This document shows positions 15,745-24,586 of a stretch of 50,832 bases of DNA, in pieces (the first letter of the stretch is position 1; the number at the start of each line of letters is the position of its first letter). Source of the stretch: Nitrospirota bacterium (lineage in GTDB: Bacteria; Nitrospirota; Nitrospiria; Nitrospirales; UBA8639); contig JAOUGQ010000002.1 in NCBI GenBank assembly GCA_029865515.1, positions 1 through 50,832 on the forward strand, given 5' to 3'. Both the position numbers and the translations under genes were made by a program. The notes under the pieces were generated by a model. It worked only from the letters and a program-made list of their open reading frames with translations, searched no databases and was not told the origin of the DNA.

Positions 15745-16680
15745 TTAAGCCAGGTTTTTCATTTTTCTGGCTTTGTCGACCAGGACCCCTTCGCGGAGGC
15801 CAAAGTCGCTGACCAAGCAGATGTCAACGCCGAAGGTTTCCATCACTCTTCGTAGAATTATGGTGCCTGCCACAATGACATATTCCCGCCCGGGCTCGAG
15901 GCCCGGCATGGCCAAGCGCTGGGGACCGGTTTTGGTGATGAAATCCTGCTCCAGATTCTTGATGATCGACAACCTTAATTCATAATTGTGGACCCGTGCC
16001 GACTCATATCGGGGAAGCCCTTGGGCCATGGCGGCGAGGGTGGTCACGGTGCCTGCCGTGCCAACCAGCGGGATACGTGGCATGGGCCCGAAAACCTTCG
16101 ACACGTTGGCCAGTTCCTGATCAATAACGGCTTCCGCTTTGTGAATCTCCGGGGCTGTGGGGGGATCCTGGCGAAACACCCGCTCCAATAACCGCACAAC
16201 CCCCAGATCCAACGAAATGACGGCCGGAGGCTTGCCTTCTTGAGCCAGGATACACTCGGTACTTCCGCCGCCAATATCCAACCCCAAAAAGTCCTTGATG
16301 GTAGGCGGCAGCCCAAAGCGAATGCCCAATAAGGTTCGCCTGGCTTCTTCATCTCCCGTTAAGACCTCCACTTCCCAACCGGTTTCTTGTGCAATTCGAG
16401 CAAGAAATTCTCGTCGATTTTCCGATTCACGCACGGCGCTGGTCGCCACAACTACCGCCGCGTTGAGCGGATATTTTTTGGTTTTTTCTTTCCAGTCTTT
16501 GAGCGTGGCCACGACGCGATCCATCGCGGCCTGTGATAACCGTTTGTGCTGGTCCACACCTTCCCCGAGGCGGAGGATCTTCCGGTCGGCATCCACCACC
16601 TTGAATTCACCGGGTGGGTTTACTTCGGCAACCAATAAACGACAGGTCAATGTGCCAATGTCAATTCCTGCGAGTAACAT
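15745..16680 (-). CDS. Ppx/GppA-family phosphatase
   Basis: 311-residue single-module member of the Ppx/GppA family (sugar kinase/actin-like ATPase fold), which hydrolyses polyphosphate and/or pppGpp. Phosphate-binding motifs are intact: GIDIGTLTCRLLV at the N-terminus, LDIGGGSTE in the middle and GTAGTVTTLA later. It lacks the C-terminal HD region of long E. coli Ppx, so it is the short form; polyphosphatase versus pppGpp phosphatase cannot be decided. It converges tail-to-tail with the preceding gene with only 29 bases between. Confidence 0.9.
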   Translation of the reverse strand: MLLAGIDIGTLTCRLLVAEVNPPGEFKVVDADRKILRLGEGVDQHKRLSQAAMDRVVATLKDWKEKTKKYPLNAAVVVATSAVRESENRREFLARIAQETGWEVEVLTGDEEARRTLLGIRFGLPPTIKDFLGLDIGGGSTECILAQEGKPPAVISLDLGVVRLLERVFRQDPPTAPEIHKAEAVIDQELANVSKVFGPMPRIPLVGTAGTVTTLAAMAQGLPRYESARVHNYELRLSIIKNLEQDFITKTGPQRLAMPGLEPGREYVIVAGTIILRRVMETFGVDICLVSDFGLREGVLVDKARKMKNLA

Positions 16681-16922
16681 GGTTTCTCTGCTCCGATTGT
16701 TGACGTGTTTCCGACAAATGCCCTCTCATCTCATATTTCGCCCTCGCGTAGAGAGTACTCAGAGGCATGTTGACAGCCATACCTGAAAATTCGCCAACCT
16801 CCCGGGCATTGAAATCTTTCTGACTTCTTTTCCCACCAAAGATTTCTGTGTTAGGATTTTAACCGGTTTTCCAATTCGTTACGAATGGGCTGTGGGCCTG
16901 TAACTTACAAAAGGAGAGAAGG

Positions 16923-17195
16923 ATGGCGCAAATTCATTGCCGCAAATGCGATAAAGACGGGGACGCAATCACGGATAATCTGTTTATGGGGAAACTGGAA
17001 GAAGAGATCAAACAAAAAGTCTGTCAGACCTGCTGGAATGAATGGGCTGGTCCCGGTGGGACGAAGACCATGGTGATTAACGAGTATCAGTTGAATTTAG
17101 GGGATGAAAATGCCCGGCAAACGTTGAAAACTCAGATGCGGGCCTTTTTGAAACTGGATGACACCACCGGCGAATTTAAAGATTACCGCCATTAA
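16923..17195 (+). CDS. YggX-like Fe(II)-trafficking protein with a four-cysteine zinc-ribbon-like insert
   Basis: 90 residues matching the YggX (PF04362-type) fold: LFMGKLEEEI, CWNEWAG, KTMVINEYQLNL and MRAFLKL align with the E. coli protein, which protects iron-sulfur clusters from oxidation. Unlike E. coli YggX, which has one cysteine, this has two CxxC pairs (Cys6/Cys9 and Cys34/Cys37) that could bind zinc or iron. The start is the ATG at 16923 with a strong AGGAGA site. The upstream 240 bases are divergent from ppx; a TAGGAT (16852-16857) may be a -10 box but no good -35 partner is seen. Confidence 0.82.
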   Translation: MAQIHCRKCDKDGDAITDNLFMGKLEEEIKQKVCQTCWNEWAGPGGTKTMVINEYQLNLGDENARQTLKTQMRAFLKLDDTTGEFKDYRH

Positions 17196-17435
17196 TCCAC
17201 AATCCATTGATGCCATCTTCACGGATTCTTCAAAATTTTGATTGCCTCTCGTTCCTTACGGTTGAGTGCCTCGCAATTCTTTGGTTAAGCGTGAGGTGAC
17301 TCATATCAGTCATTGAAAAATGGGAGGAATTTTATTTATACGCTCTCTTGTTATTTTTTTCCGGAGAGGGAATTTCTGCATTTCCTCAGGGGATTCCCCC
17401 TTGAAGGATCGGCCGTTGCGCGGTAGGATCAAATT

Positions 17436-17996
17436 ATGAATACACCACTCGGCAAAGGGGTCTTCCTGATTGCTACCCCGGCTTTGCGCGATCCCAACTT
17501 CCGTCAAACGGTGGTATTGCTCTGTGAACATGGGCCTGACGGAGCACTCGGTGTGGTCGTCAATCGTCCCACGGAGATGAATATTGCCGAAGTCCTTCCC
17601 CAGGTTCCAGTGCTAGAGGGCCAGGGACATCGTGTCTATGCAGGAGGTCCTGTCCAAAAAAACAGCTTACTCGTGTTGTATCGTCTGAATGAAGAGATCG
17701 AAGATGCGCACGCCGTGCTCGATGGGGTCTATCTCGGCGGGAATATGGATACGCTCGAACGCATCCTTGAGGTTCCCGGGGAAGAAGAATCGTTTCGGGC
17801 GTATATGGGTTACTCAGGGTGGGGGCCAGGCCAACTGGAAACTGAAATGGAAAGTGGATCCTGGTTAACAATGCCTGCCAGATCCCACCTCGTCTTCGAA
17901 GAAGATTCCTCCCACTTATGGGGCGAGGTCATTCGAACCTTTGGAGACGAATATAAGGTGTATGCCCACATGCCCTTAGATCCCAATTTAAATTAA
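17436..17996 (+). CDS. YqgE/AlgH family protein
   Basis: 186-residue UPF0301/AlgH-type protein. The family signature is clear: GVFLIATPALRDPNFRQTVV at the start, GALGVVVNRPT, the VYAGGPVQ loop and GYSGWGPGQLE. The biochemical role of the family is unresolved, although AlgH was first tied to alginate regulation in Pseudomonas. Length is normal. The 240 bases upstream hold no gene and no clear promoter. Confidence 0.92.
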   Translation: MNTPLGKGVFLIATPALRDPNFRQTVVLLCEHGPDGALGVVVNRPTEMNIAEVLPQVPVLEGQGHRVYAGGPVQKNSLLVLYRLNEEIEDAHAVLDGVYLGGNMDTLERILEVPGEEESFRAYMGYSGWGPGQLETEMESGSWLTMPARSHLVFEEDSSHLWGEVIRTFGDEYKVYAHMPLDPNLN

Positions 17997-18175
17997 TTGA
18001 TGCATTAGAATTCTCCCTCTCCTATCCTTTCCTCCACCGACTTCCCCTATCGTTCAACAGGTGGTTAAGCACCACCCTCCCTGCAAGATCTCACAATCCA
18101 GTAGGACTGAGAACACCCTGAACTCACCTCTTTCCCCACAAGACCTAAGCACATTTGTTTGATAAAGTCTGATAT

Positions 18176-19459
18176 ATGACCACACAGACCAGGCCAGGTC
18201 ATTGGCTCAGCAATTTCTTCATTCTCCTCGTCAGTCCCAAAATGCTGGTCATGCTGCTGACCGGGTTTTCTTCCGGCCTTCCCCTGCTGCTGACCGGTTC
18301 CACCCTCAAATTTTGGATGCGGGAAGAAGGTCTCGATTTAACGACAATCGGGTTTTTCGGATTAGTCGGTCTCCCCTACACCCTGAAATTTCTTTGGGCT
18401 CCAGTCATGGATCGCTTCGTTCCTTCTTTTTTGGGAAGACGCCGTGGGTGGATGCTCGGCACTCAGATTTCATTGATGCTCGCCATTGCATCCCTCGCCT
18501 TCACGCAACCGGCCGTCCATTTACCAACCATCGCCGCGCTGTGCCTGCTGGTTGCCTTTTTTAGTGCCAGCCAGGACATCGTGCTGGACGCGTATCGCCG
18601 GGAATCTCTCTCGGACGAGGAACTGGGCATTGGCTCCTCCATGTTTATTTATGGCTATCGCATGGGAATGCTGGCCGCTGGCGCTTTGGCCCTGTTCCTT
18701 GCTGATCAGGAAAGCCTTTCCTGGAATGCGGTCTATTTCATCATGGGCAGCATGATGGTTATTGGCATTCTTACGACCTGGTTTGCACCGGAACCGACGA
18801 TTCCAGCGCCACCCCCTGCTTCCTGGCAGGAAGCCATTACGGGTCCCTTTATGGACTTTTTTACCCGGCCGGGCTCTCTCATGATTCTGCTGTTTATTCT
18901 GCTGTATAAGGTCGGCGATAGCATGGCATCAGAAATGCTCTCCCCCTTCATGGTGGATCTTGGCGTCTCGAAAACCGACTACGCGGTAATCGTCAAAGTC
19001 TTTGGAATGATTGCATTGATTGCCGGGGGACTGATTGGGGGTCTGGTGGTCTATCGCCTGGGTATCGTGCCATCCCTGTTGATTTTGGGATTCTTGCAAA
19101 TGCTTTCAACAGCGGGATTTGTGATTCTCGCCTTTACCGGCAATCACCTCCCGACTCTCACGGCCGTCATCGCCTTTGAAACCATTTCGAGCGGGCTCGG
19201 ACAAACCGCGTTCGTCGCATTTATGGCCAGCCTCACCAACAAGCGATTTACCGCGACACAATATGCCTTGTTGACCAGCTTCATGGGAATTCCACGCGTC
19301 TTTGCCGGTTCCACTACCGGATTTCTGGCCACCTGGTTGGGGTGGGAGGGGTTTTTTATCCTCTGCACTCTGCTGGCCCTTCCCGGGCTACTGCTGATCG
19401 GGCGACTTCGACAATTATCACACAACCCCGCGACTCAAGCCGTCCCAACAAGCGCCTGA
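18176..19459 (+). CDS. ampG: AmpG-like muropeptide permease (MFS)
   Basis: 427-residue major-facilitator transporter with about 12-14 helices. The AmpG hallmark segment is well conserved: FSSGLPLLLTGSTLKFWM, GFFGLVGLPYTLKFLWAP and RRRGWMLGTQ, then DIVLDAYRRE. AmpG imports anhydro-muropeptides released during cell-wall turnover for recycling. It fits the presence of envelope-remodelling genes (ftsEX-envC, M23 peptidase) in this window. It starts at ATG 18176 with no strong ribosome binding site and stands alone on its strand. Confidence 0.88.
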   Translation: MTTQTRPGHWLSNFFILLVSPKMLVMLLTGFSSGLPLLLTGSTLKFWMREEGLDLTTIGFFGLVGLPYTLKFLWAPVMDRFVPSFLGRRRGWMLGTQISLMLAIASLAFTQPAVHLPTIAALCLLVAFFSASQDIVLDAYRRESLSDEELGIGSSMFIYGYRMGMLAAGALALFLADQESLSWNAVYFIMGSMMVIGILTTWFAPEPTIPAPPPASWQEAITGPFMDFFTRPGSLMILLFILLYKVGDSMASEMLSPFMVDLGVSKTDYAVIVKVFGMIALIAGGLIGGLVVYRLGIVPSLLILGFLQMLSTAGFVILAFTGNHLPTLTAVIAFETISSGLGQTAFVAFMASLTNKRFTATQYALLTSFMGIPRVFAGSTTGFLATWLGWEGFFILCTLLALPGLLLIGRLRQLSHNPATQAVPTSA

Positions 19460-19533
19460 AGTTTTCGGGATGCCCACACCAGGAAGTTTCCCTTATCTTG
19501 GGTTCATCGCCAGGAATGTAAAAAAATGAACCA

Positions 19534-19548
19534 TCTACCTGCGGTAGA
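19534..19548 (-). terminator. Possible terminator between convergent genes
   Basis: A six-base-pair hairpin (TCTACC at 19534-19539 paired with GGTAGA at 19543-19548) lies just past the end of the minus-strand lipoprotein gene. On that strand seven T residues (complement of 19520-19526) follow after seven bases, later than in a classic terminator. A longer GGTTCAT/ATGAACC pair overlaps it. Confidence 0.3.
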
Positions 19549-19549
19549 C

Positions 19550-19966
19550 TTAAAAAGGCCAGAACCAGAACCGAGGAGGGGCTGGGGGATCTTGAACAAA
19601 ATAATGGTCGAAGGTGCCATCCCCATTCATGGCAATGTGAAGCACATGCGTGACGCCTTCCCCCCGCCCTAAATGCATGGAGGGTACAACGGGAAGAAAA
19701 ATTCGAAAAATCCACCCAAAGTTCACGCGCATTGTTTTGGAATCGCCGTACCGGTATCGAAGAACCATTCCCTTGGTCATCTCATCAATTTCATCTGGAG
19801 CACCCAATGTCTGCACGATATCGTTGAGCAAGTCTTCTCCAGGATTGAGCCTCTGGAGGGTTTCGGAAGAGATTGGGGCATTGACGACAACCCTGCGAAA
19901 ATCACACCCGGCTCCCCATAGTGCGATCAATACCATCCCGATACAACAGTGCCAGATCTTTCCCAT
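19550..19966 (-). CDS. BamE/SmpA-like lipoprotein (second of a pair)
   Basis: 138-residue lipoprotein from ATG 19966: a short signal sequence ends in the lipobox LWGAGC. The mature part carries a SmpA/OmlA (BamE-type) small domain: LNDIVQTLGAPDEIDEMTKGMVLRYRY, the 'turn-Gly-x-Pro-Asp' pattern of this fold. It ends in an aromatic, proline-rich tail. It starts 11 bases after the related lipoprotein gene, so the two are co-transcribed. BamE helps outer-membrane protein assembly; whether this paralogue does is unknown. Confidence 0.72.
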   Translation of the reverse strand: MGKIWHCCIGMVLIALWGAGCDFRRVVVNAPISSETLQRLNPGEDLLNDIVQTLGAPDEIDEMTKGMVLRYRYGDSKTMRVNFGWIFRIFLPVVPSMHLGRGEGVTHVLHIAMNGDGTFDHYFVQDPPAPPRFWFWPF

Positions 19967-19976
19967 CAGTATAGGC

Positions 19977-20396
19977 TTATTCCCCAAACGGCCAGACTTG
20001 GAATTCCAAATTGCCGGTACGATTGCCAAACACCACTTCCTGAACAATTCCCTGGGAATTAAAAAAAACCCATAGGTTGTCACTCCCCACATTAAAACGG
20101 GAAAAAAATAACACCCAACCGAGTTTGCTATCGAAGCGACGGTAATGAAAAATGTCATAGCCGTTCGCTTCAACAACCTCATCGGGTGCTCCGAAGTGAA
20201 GGGCGACTTCCTGGCGTGTCGTTTTTCCTTTTTCCAGCGCCTTGATGCGTTCCTCTGAAAATGGTTCACCCACTTCTCCTCTCACAAAGGCACATCCCAT
20301 GAGTAGACCGGCTATCCCCAGCACCCCGATCCATCTGACTAAGGCACTCCCCCTCACAGCATAGGAGATCAAAAATGCCAAGTTGTTGTTTTTCAT
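19977..20396 (-). CDS. BamE/SmpA-like lipoprotein (first of a pair)
   Basis: 139 residues from ATG 20396, which has GGAGG upstream. A signal segment (about 12-38) ends in the lipobox LLMGC. The mature part has the SmpA/OmlA motif TRQEVALHFGAPDEVV followed by beta-strands with YDIFHYRRFD. It is homologous by eye to the downstream lipoprotein and probably arose with it by duplication. Both follow the DUF1295 gene on the same strand. Confidence 0.72.
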   Translation of the reverse strand: MKNNNLAFLISYAVRGSALVRWIGVLGIAGLLMGCAFVRGEVGEPFSEERIKALEKGKTTRQEVALHFGAPDEVVEANGYDIFHYRRFDSKLGWVLFFSRFNVGSDNLWVFFNSQGIVQEVVFGNRTGNLEFQVWPFGE

Positions 20397-20412
20397 ATCT
20401 TTCCTCCGCTGA

Positions 20413-21213
20413 TTACAGAGTTTTTGCTGGAAACCAAGGGATAAACGCACTTGTCTGGCGTTGGTAATGTCGATAATCATCCCCTCGATTGGCTAAAGCT
20501 TGCGCCTCCGCCCAAGGAACACCCGTAATCCATAATAATGAAACAATCATCAATCCTGGCCATATGACTGCCACCCACGAAAATGGTAACCCTATGGTCA
20601 TGGGAACATAGGCACACCAATGTACACTTTCAAAAAAGTAATTCGGGTGCCGGGAATATTGCCAGAGGCCGGTCCGTAATGTCTTTCCTTTATTGCTAGC
20701 CTTGGACCGGAATACTTCCAACTGACGATCTGCAAGGGCTTCCCCGCTTACCGCCAGTATAAAAATAGCTACTCCGACTCCATCCCACCATCGAAGACCC
20801 ACGTGAGGATGACTCATAATCCAGCATAACAACCCGGCAAAAAACACACAGGCAGGAACTTGCAAATGAAAATAGAGAAACATGCCGACCTGCTCCCGGC
20901 TTCCCAGAAGCTGCCGGAATTTTCGATAGCGAGCATCCTCGGCATGTCTCCAGATTCGATGAGACAATAGATGGCCGCCAAGTCGAAAGGCGTATATGCT
21001 CCCCATTCCCATGACGACCATCCGTCGGGTGATGTCGCCGTCGCTCGTTAGGCCGCATGCAAGGACCAGGATGAAGAATCCTCCACAGAATCCTACATCA
21101 GCCAGAGATGCGTTTTCGAATCGAAGATGTAGGAGCCACAACACCCCAAGCAGGCCCATCAACACAGAAACCCAAATCCAGAAGTTCAGCAGAGAAAGAA
21201 TTTCCCAGGGCAT
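20413..21213 (-). CDS. DUF1295 / steroid 5-alpha-reductase-like membrane protein
   Basis: 266 residues with about six or seven membrane helices and the C-terminal signature YSRHPNYFFESVHW, diagnostic of the DUF1295 family related to 3-oxo-5-alpha-steroid 4-dehydrogenase and isoprenylcysteine methyltransferases. Bacterial members have no assigned substrate. The start is the ATG at 21213, preceded by GGGAG at a good distance; a GTG at 21243 is possible. It ends 16 bases before the first lipoprotein start. Confidence 0.8.
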   Translation of the reverse strand: MPWEILSLLNFWIWVSVLMGLLGVLWLLHLRFENASLADVGFCGGFFILVLACGLTSDGDITRRMVVMGMGSIYAFRLGGHLLSHRIWRHAEDARYRKFRQLLGSREQVGMFLYFHLQVPACVFFAGLLCWIMSHPHVGLRWWDGVGVAIFILAVSGEALADRQLEVFRSKASNKGKTLRTGLWQYSRHPNYFFESVHWCAYVPMTIGLPFSWVAVIWPGLMIVSLLWITGVPWAEAQALANRGDDYRHYQRQTSAFIPWFPAKTL

Positions 21214-21272
21214 ACGTTCTCCCGAAGGAGGCTGAGGTCCCACTGCAATGACAGTTACATAAATGAGTAAGG

Positions 21273-24233
21273 TTAATTGGCCGTCAAGGATAATGGGCTC
21301 CGAACCGTTCCCTCTCCCGTGACCGGGCTGAGATTGGTCTCGGTTAAAAAGACTCTGTCCCCTGGCACCCTCCCCTCTTGAATTAAAAACTCTCGAATGC
21401 CTTGGGCCCGTTGTTGAGCCAGGAGACGAAGCTGCTCGTCTTCCACCTGGAGCCCTTCAAGTAACTTGGCTTGCATCTGTTCCAGGGTGGGAAGACCGAG
21501 AGCCTTCCCTTCGGAGGATGGAGCAGGGGTTTGGGGTTGAGTTCCAAACTTTTCGACATACAACTCTGAAAGCAACCGTCCTTCCTCCTCTGGATTTAGT
21601 TCAATCTGTTCTACAGGCACTCCCTGCATCGTAGAAGAGGAGCTCTGGACAAATTTTCGCTTTTGAAGTTGTTTCCGCAGTTGTCCTGCAGCCAACGCTT
21701 GACGATCCACCAGGGGATGGGCGGCTCCGGTAATTTCCAGTCGCAATGCAGGCCTATCCTCTAGAGCTTTAGCAAGCGCACGAAGTTTTTCCTGTTCAGC
21801 CGAAGGCAATTGGGCATTCCCTGCCGGAAAGGCAATGTACTGCAAATCTTCTCCGCTGCCACCAACCAATCCTCCGACTATGGCAAAAGGAGAGGTCACA
21901 ATTTTCGTCAGGAGATTCCCCAAGGCGTTCCAGATAACCCCTCCATAACTGAAATCCGGATCGTCCAAATTGCCTCGAACCGGTAAATCAATGTCAATTC
22001 GCCCATTTCGATCCTTCATCAAGGCCAGGGCAAGGGGTATCGGCAACGACGTGGCATCCGGACTTTCCACCTTTTCGCCCATCGTGAGTTGGTCGATCAA
22101 CACTTTATTTTCCCCGACCAACGTCTTTTCGGAAATTTTATACGCCAGATCCAAGGAGAGCTTCCCTTTATTGATCGTATACCCCGCATATTTTCCCGAA
22201 TAAGGAGACACCGTCGTGAGATCAAGATTTTTAAAGATAAAGGTCAAATCCGTATAGGCATCTTCACTCAGCGGATTGATTTGCCCTGCAATCTTAAATG
22301 GTGCGTATTGATCCACCGTACCTTCTAAGGCAACATCGGCTTTTGCCAGTTGGTCTGAAGATAGCCCTTTTATCGTGCCAGTCAGCCTCTCAATTTGGGT
22401 GACCACATGGGGAGTAATCGATACGTCCGCAAAACGAGCCAGGAGATTGGTGATGTTGACGGAACCTATTTTGACCGGAGTGATTGGCTTTCCAGAGGTA
22501 TCCGCCTCTGAGGATTTCCCGCCTGGTGAAGCCTCTTCTTGAGACAAGGATCCGGGTGGTGAAAACAACCTCTTGAGATTTGTTCCTCCATCAGCATCAA
22601 TCGAAAACACGACAGCCGGATTCACCAGTTCAATTTCCTGCAGATTCACTGCCGTGGGTTCAACCTGAAGATCCATCTGCTTCAGTCCCAACGTATCCCA
22701 CGTAAGAAAAGGGTTGGTCTGCGTAGGATCTTCAAGTGCTAAGCGTGATACTCCTAATCCTCCCTGAAAAGTCACCATAGGTTGAGCCTTGGCTCCCCTT
22801 AGAAATTTCGTCTTTCCTTGAAGGGTGAGCGCGCCGCTTCCGACATTAAATTGCACATACGGGAAGACGTAGGGTTGAAAGGGCTTGAGGGCAATATCGG
22901 TCAGCGACAAATCCAGCTCAACGATCAGAGGGTCAATCTCGAGAGTCCCCTTTAATTGGGCCTTCCCGGTTTGGTTAATCTGAAACGAGAGATCGACAGG
23001 AAGCGGCTTATCCATAGCCAAGGACAGATTAGAGGTATGGAAATGAAGCATTTCCAATAGCAGTTTCACGGGGTCTTCGGGTTGGCGATCCTCAAAATCA
23101 ATGGTGAAGTTGTCCAGTAAAATATCCTTCATGACCACGTTCCAAGAATCGGTTGGCGTGGAAGAAGGTTCGGAATCTTTATCAGCGTGACTTTCGGTAT
23201 TCACTGGTGAAAACAGCGTTTGATAATTCACCACGCCATCTTTCCCGACCCATCCGGTGAAACGGGCATCGCGAGACTGTATCGAAGGGATGCGAACGTC
23301 CTGTTTGGCCACATCAACCGAGACATCATGGACTTCAAACAGCGGAATCGTGATTACCGGTTCCGCCGCCCCTTTTTCCTGAATCTGTAAATCGTGAACC
23401 GTCAGAGTACCTCCATCGACCAGCACAGCCACCCCCTGATCGGTTGCGCCTAATCGATAATGCCCTTTCACGTTCAACCGTCCTTGAGGAATCTGAAATC
23501 GAACCCGATCCTGTACATAGGTCCACAGTCTGGGCAATTGGTAATCTTTAAAAACCAAGCTGCCCTCGGACTGAAACGGCTCCAGGGTCACCGTTCCTTG
23601 CCAGGTAATGTTCTCACCTGACCTTCGCTCAGCCGTGAGAGTATAGGAATTTGCCTGACCTTTTTGCGTACTAAAATGTTCCAGCGTGATATTAATGGGG
23701 ACGATGTCCGCGACAAACGGAGTCGGATGAGAGGTGTCCCGAAACTCCACCATCCCTTGTTGAATCGAGATCTGTTCGATCAGAACCGGCAGCAAGCCCT
23801 CCGAATCTTTAGAAGGACCTTCAGGAAAAGCGGGTACCGTTTCTTCGGCTTGAGGGTCAGGGGCCGGTTGCAACTCCGCCAAATTCAACGATCCGTCGGG
23901 ACGAACAATTACCAATCCATACGGAAGCCCCAACCGAATTTCGGCAAAGGTGTAGGCTCGTTTCACCAAGGAGGCGCCCAGTTCGAAATCGATGAACAGT
24001 TCACCAAACCCGAGTAACGGAGAGCCATCCTGCTCCTGAATATCAAACCCTTCCACCTGTAGCTTGAACAGAAAGGGATTAAAACTGGCACCTTTGATCA
24101 AAACGGGCTGACCCAGTTGCTCGGAAAGCGCAGGAGGGAGTTGGGTGGTAATGGCCCACGGCACTACCCAAAATCCTACCAGGGTATACAGGACTAACAG
24201 CCCCAGAACAGTGAAGAGAAAAATTTTGACCAT
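21273..24233 (-). CDS. DUF748 (AsmA-like) large envelope protein
   Basis: 986 residues with an N-terminal membrane helix (about 3-27) followed by a very long, strand-rich periplasmic region of repeated beta-segments, as in DUF748 proteins of the AsmA/YhdP-like repeating-groove group. Such proteins are implicated in lipid transport between membranes; the role here is inferred from family only. The C-terminal 150 residues include an OmpA-like pattern (LRLEITGAAHPLVDRQALA, then QRAQGIREFLIQEGRVP) that is typical of this family's end. Start ATG 24233 has AGGA upstream. Confidence 0.82.
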   Translation of the reverse strand: MVKIFLFTVLGLLVLYTLVGFWVVPWAITTQLPPALSEQLGQPVLIKGASFNPFLFKLQVEGFDIQEQDGSPLLGFGELFIDFELGASLVKRAYTFAEIRLGLPYGLVIVRPDGSLNLAELQPAPDPQAEETVPAFPEGPSKDSEGLLPVLIEQISIQQGMVEFRDTSHPTPFVADIVPINITLEHFSTQKGQANSYTLTAERRSGENITWQGTVTLEPFQSEGSLVFKDYQLPRLWTYVQDRVRFQIPQGRLNVKGHYRLGATDQGVAVLVDGGTLTVHDLQIQEKGAAEPVITIPLFEVHDVSVDVAKQDVRIPSIQSRDARFTGWVGKDGVVNYQTLFSPVNTESHADKDSEPSSTPTDSWNVVMKDILLDNFTIDFEDRQPEDPVKLLLEMLHFHTSNLSLAMDKPLPVDLSFQINQTGKAQLKGTLEIDPLIVELDLSLTDIALKPFQPYVFPYVQFNVGSGALTLQGKTKFLRGAKAQPMVTFQGGLGVSRLALEDPTQTNPFLTWDTLGLKQMDLQVEPTAVNLQEIELVNPAVVFSIDADGGTNLKRLFSPPGSLSQEEASPGGKSSEADTSGKPITPVKIGSVNITNLLARFADVSITPHVVTQIERLTGTIKGLSSDQLAKADVALEGTVDQYAPFKIAGQINPLSEDAYTDLTFIFKNLDLTTVSPYSGKYAGYTINKGKLSLDLAYKISEKTLVGENKVLIDQLTMGEKVESPDATSLPIPLALALMKDRNGRIDIDLPVRGNLDDPDFSYGGVIWNALGNLLTKIVTSPFAIVGGLVGGSGEDLQYIAFPAGNAQLPSAEQEKLRALAKALEDRPALRLEITGAAHPLVDRQALAAGQLRKQLQKRKFVQSSSSTMQGVPVEQIELNPEEEGRLLSELYVEKFGTQPQTPAPSSEGKALGLPTLEQMQAKLLEGLQVEDEQLRLLAQQRAQGIREFLIQEGRVPGDRVFLTETNLSPVTGEGTVRSPLSLTAN

Positions 24234-24586
24234 TTTTATCCTGCACAGGGAACGCAGAAGGGAATTTCCTAAAGTTAGTCCATGCCAAATAAATCAAATT
24301 TACCAGCTAGATGGTTGCTCCATGATAATAGTCTGATTCAATCAGAGCTAGTCTCATACGACGATTCGTCGGCGCCCACTTCCACCTGATATGACCTGAC
24401 TTAAAAAGCGCTGGGCTTTATGCTGGATAGCCTAATTGCAAAGGTCCTGAAAATACTGACTTTCAGCGTGATTGCCCCCACGGCTTTGACACCCGGAAGG
24501 GTTTTTCTGTCTTGACAGGCCTGTAGCCTGTTCACTATTGTCTTGAGTTTGTTTAAAATGGTGTAAATTCCATTGGACCGCTTTTC
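24234..24586. other. 353-base divergent intergenic region upstream of ffh
   Basis: No open reading frame of note and no RNA gene recognised; I looked for the 4.5S/SRP RNA, which can lie near ffh, and did not see its conserved tetraloop-bearing hairpin. It contains the predicted ffh promoter (24512-24541) and two short inverted repeats (CGACG...CGTCG near 24360 and CTGAAA...TTTCAG near 24447-24466). Confidence 0.5.
24512..24541 (+). promoter_or_regulatory. Predicted promoter for the ffh operon
   Basis: A consensus TTGACA at 24512-24517 is followed after 18 bases by TATTGT (24536-24541), a moderate -10 match. It lies about 45 bases before the ffh start, on the right strand. Confidence 0.4.

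Noticed and set aside
24234..24586. SRP RNA gene upstream of ffh
   Set aside because: No conserved SRP RNA hairpin was recognised in this gap; only short unrelated inverted repeats.
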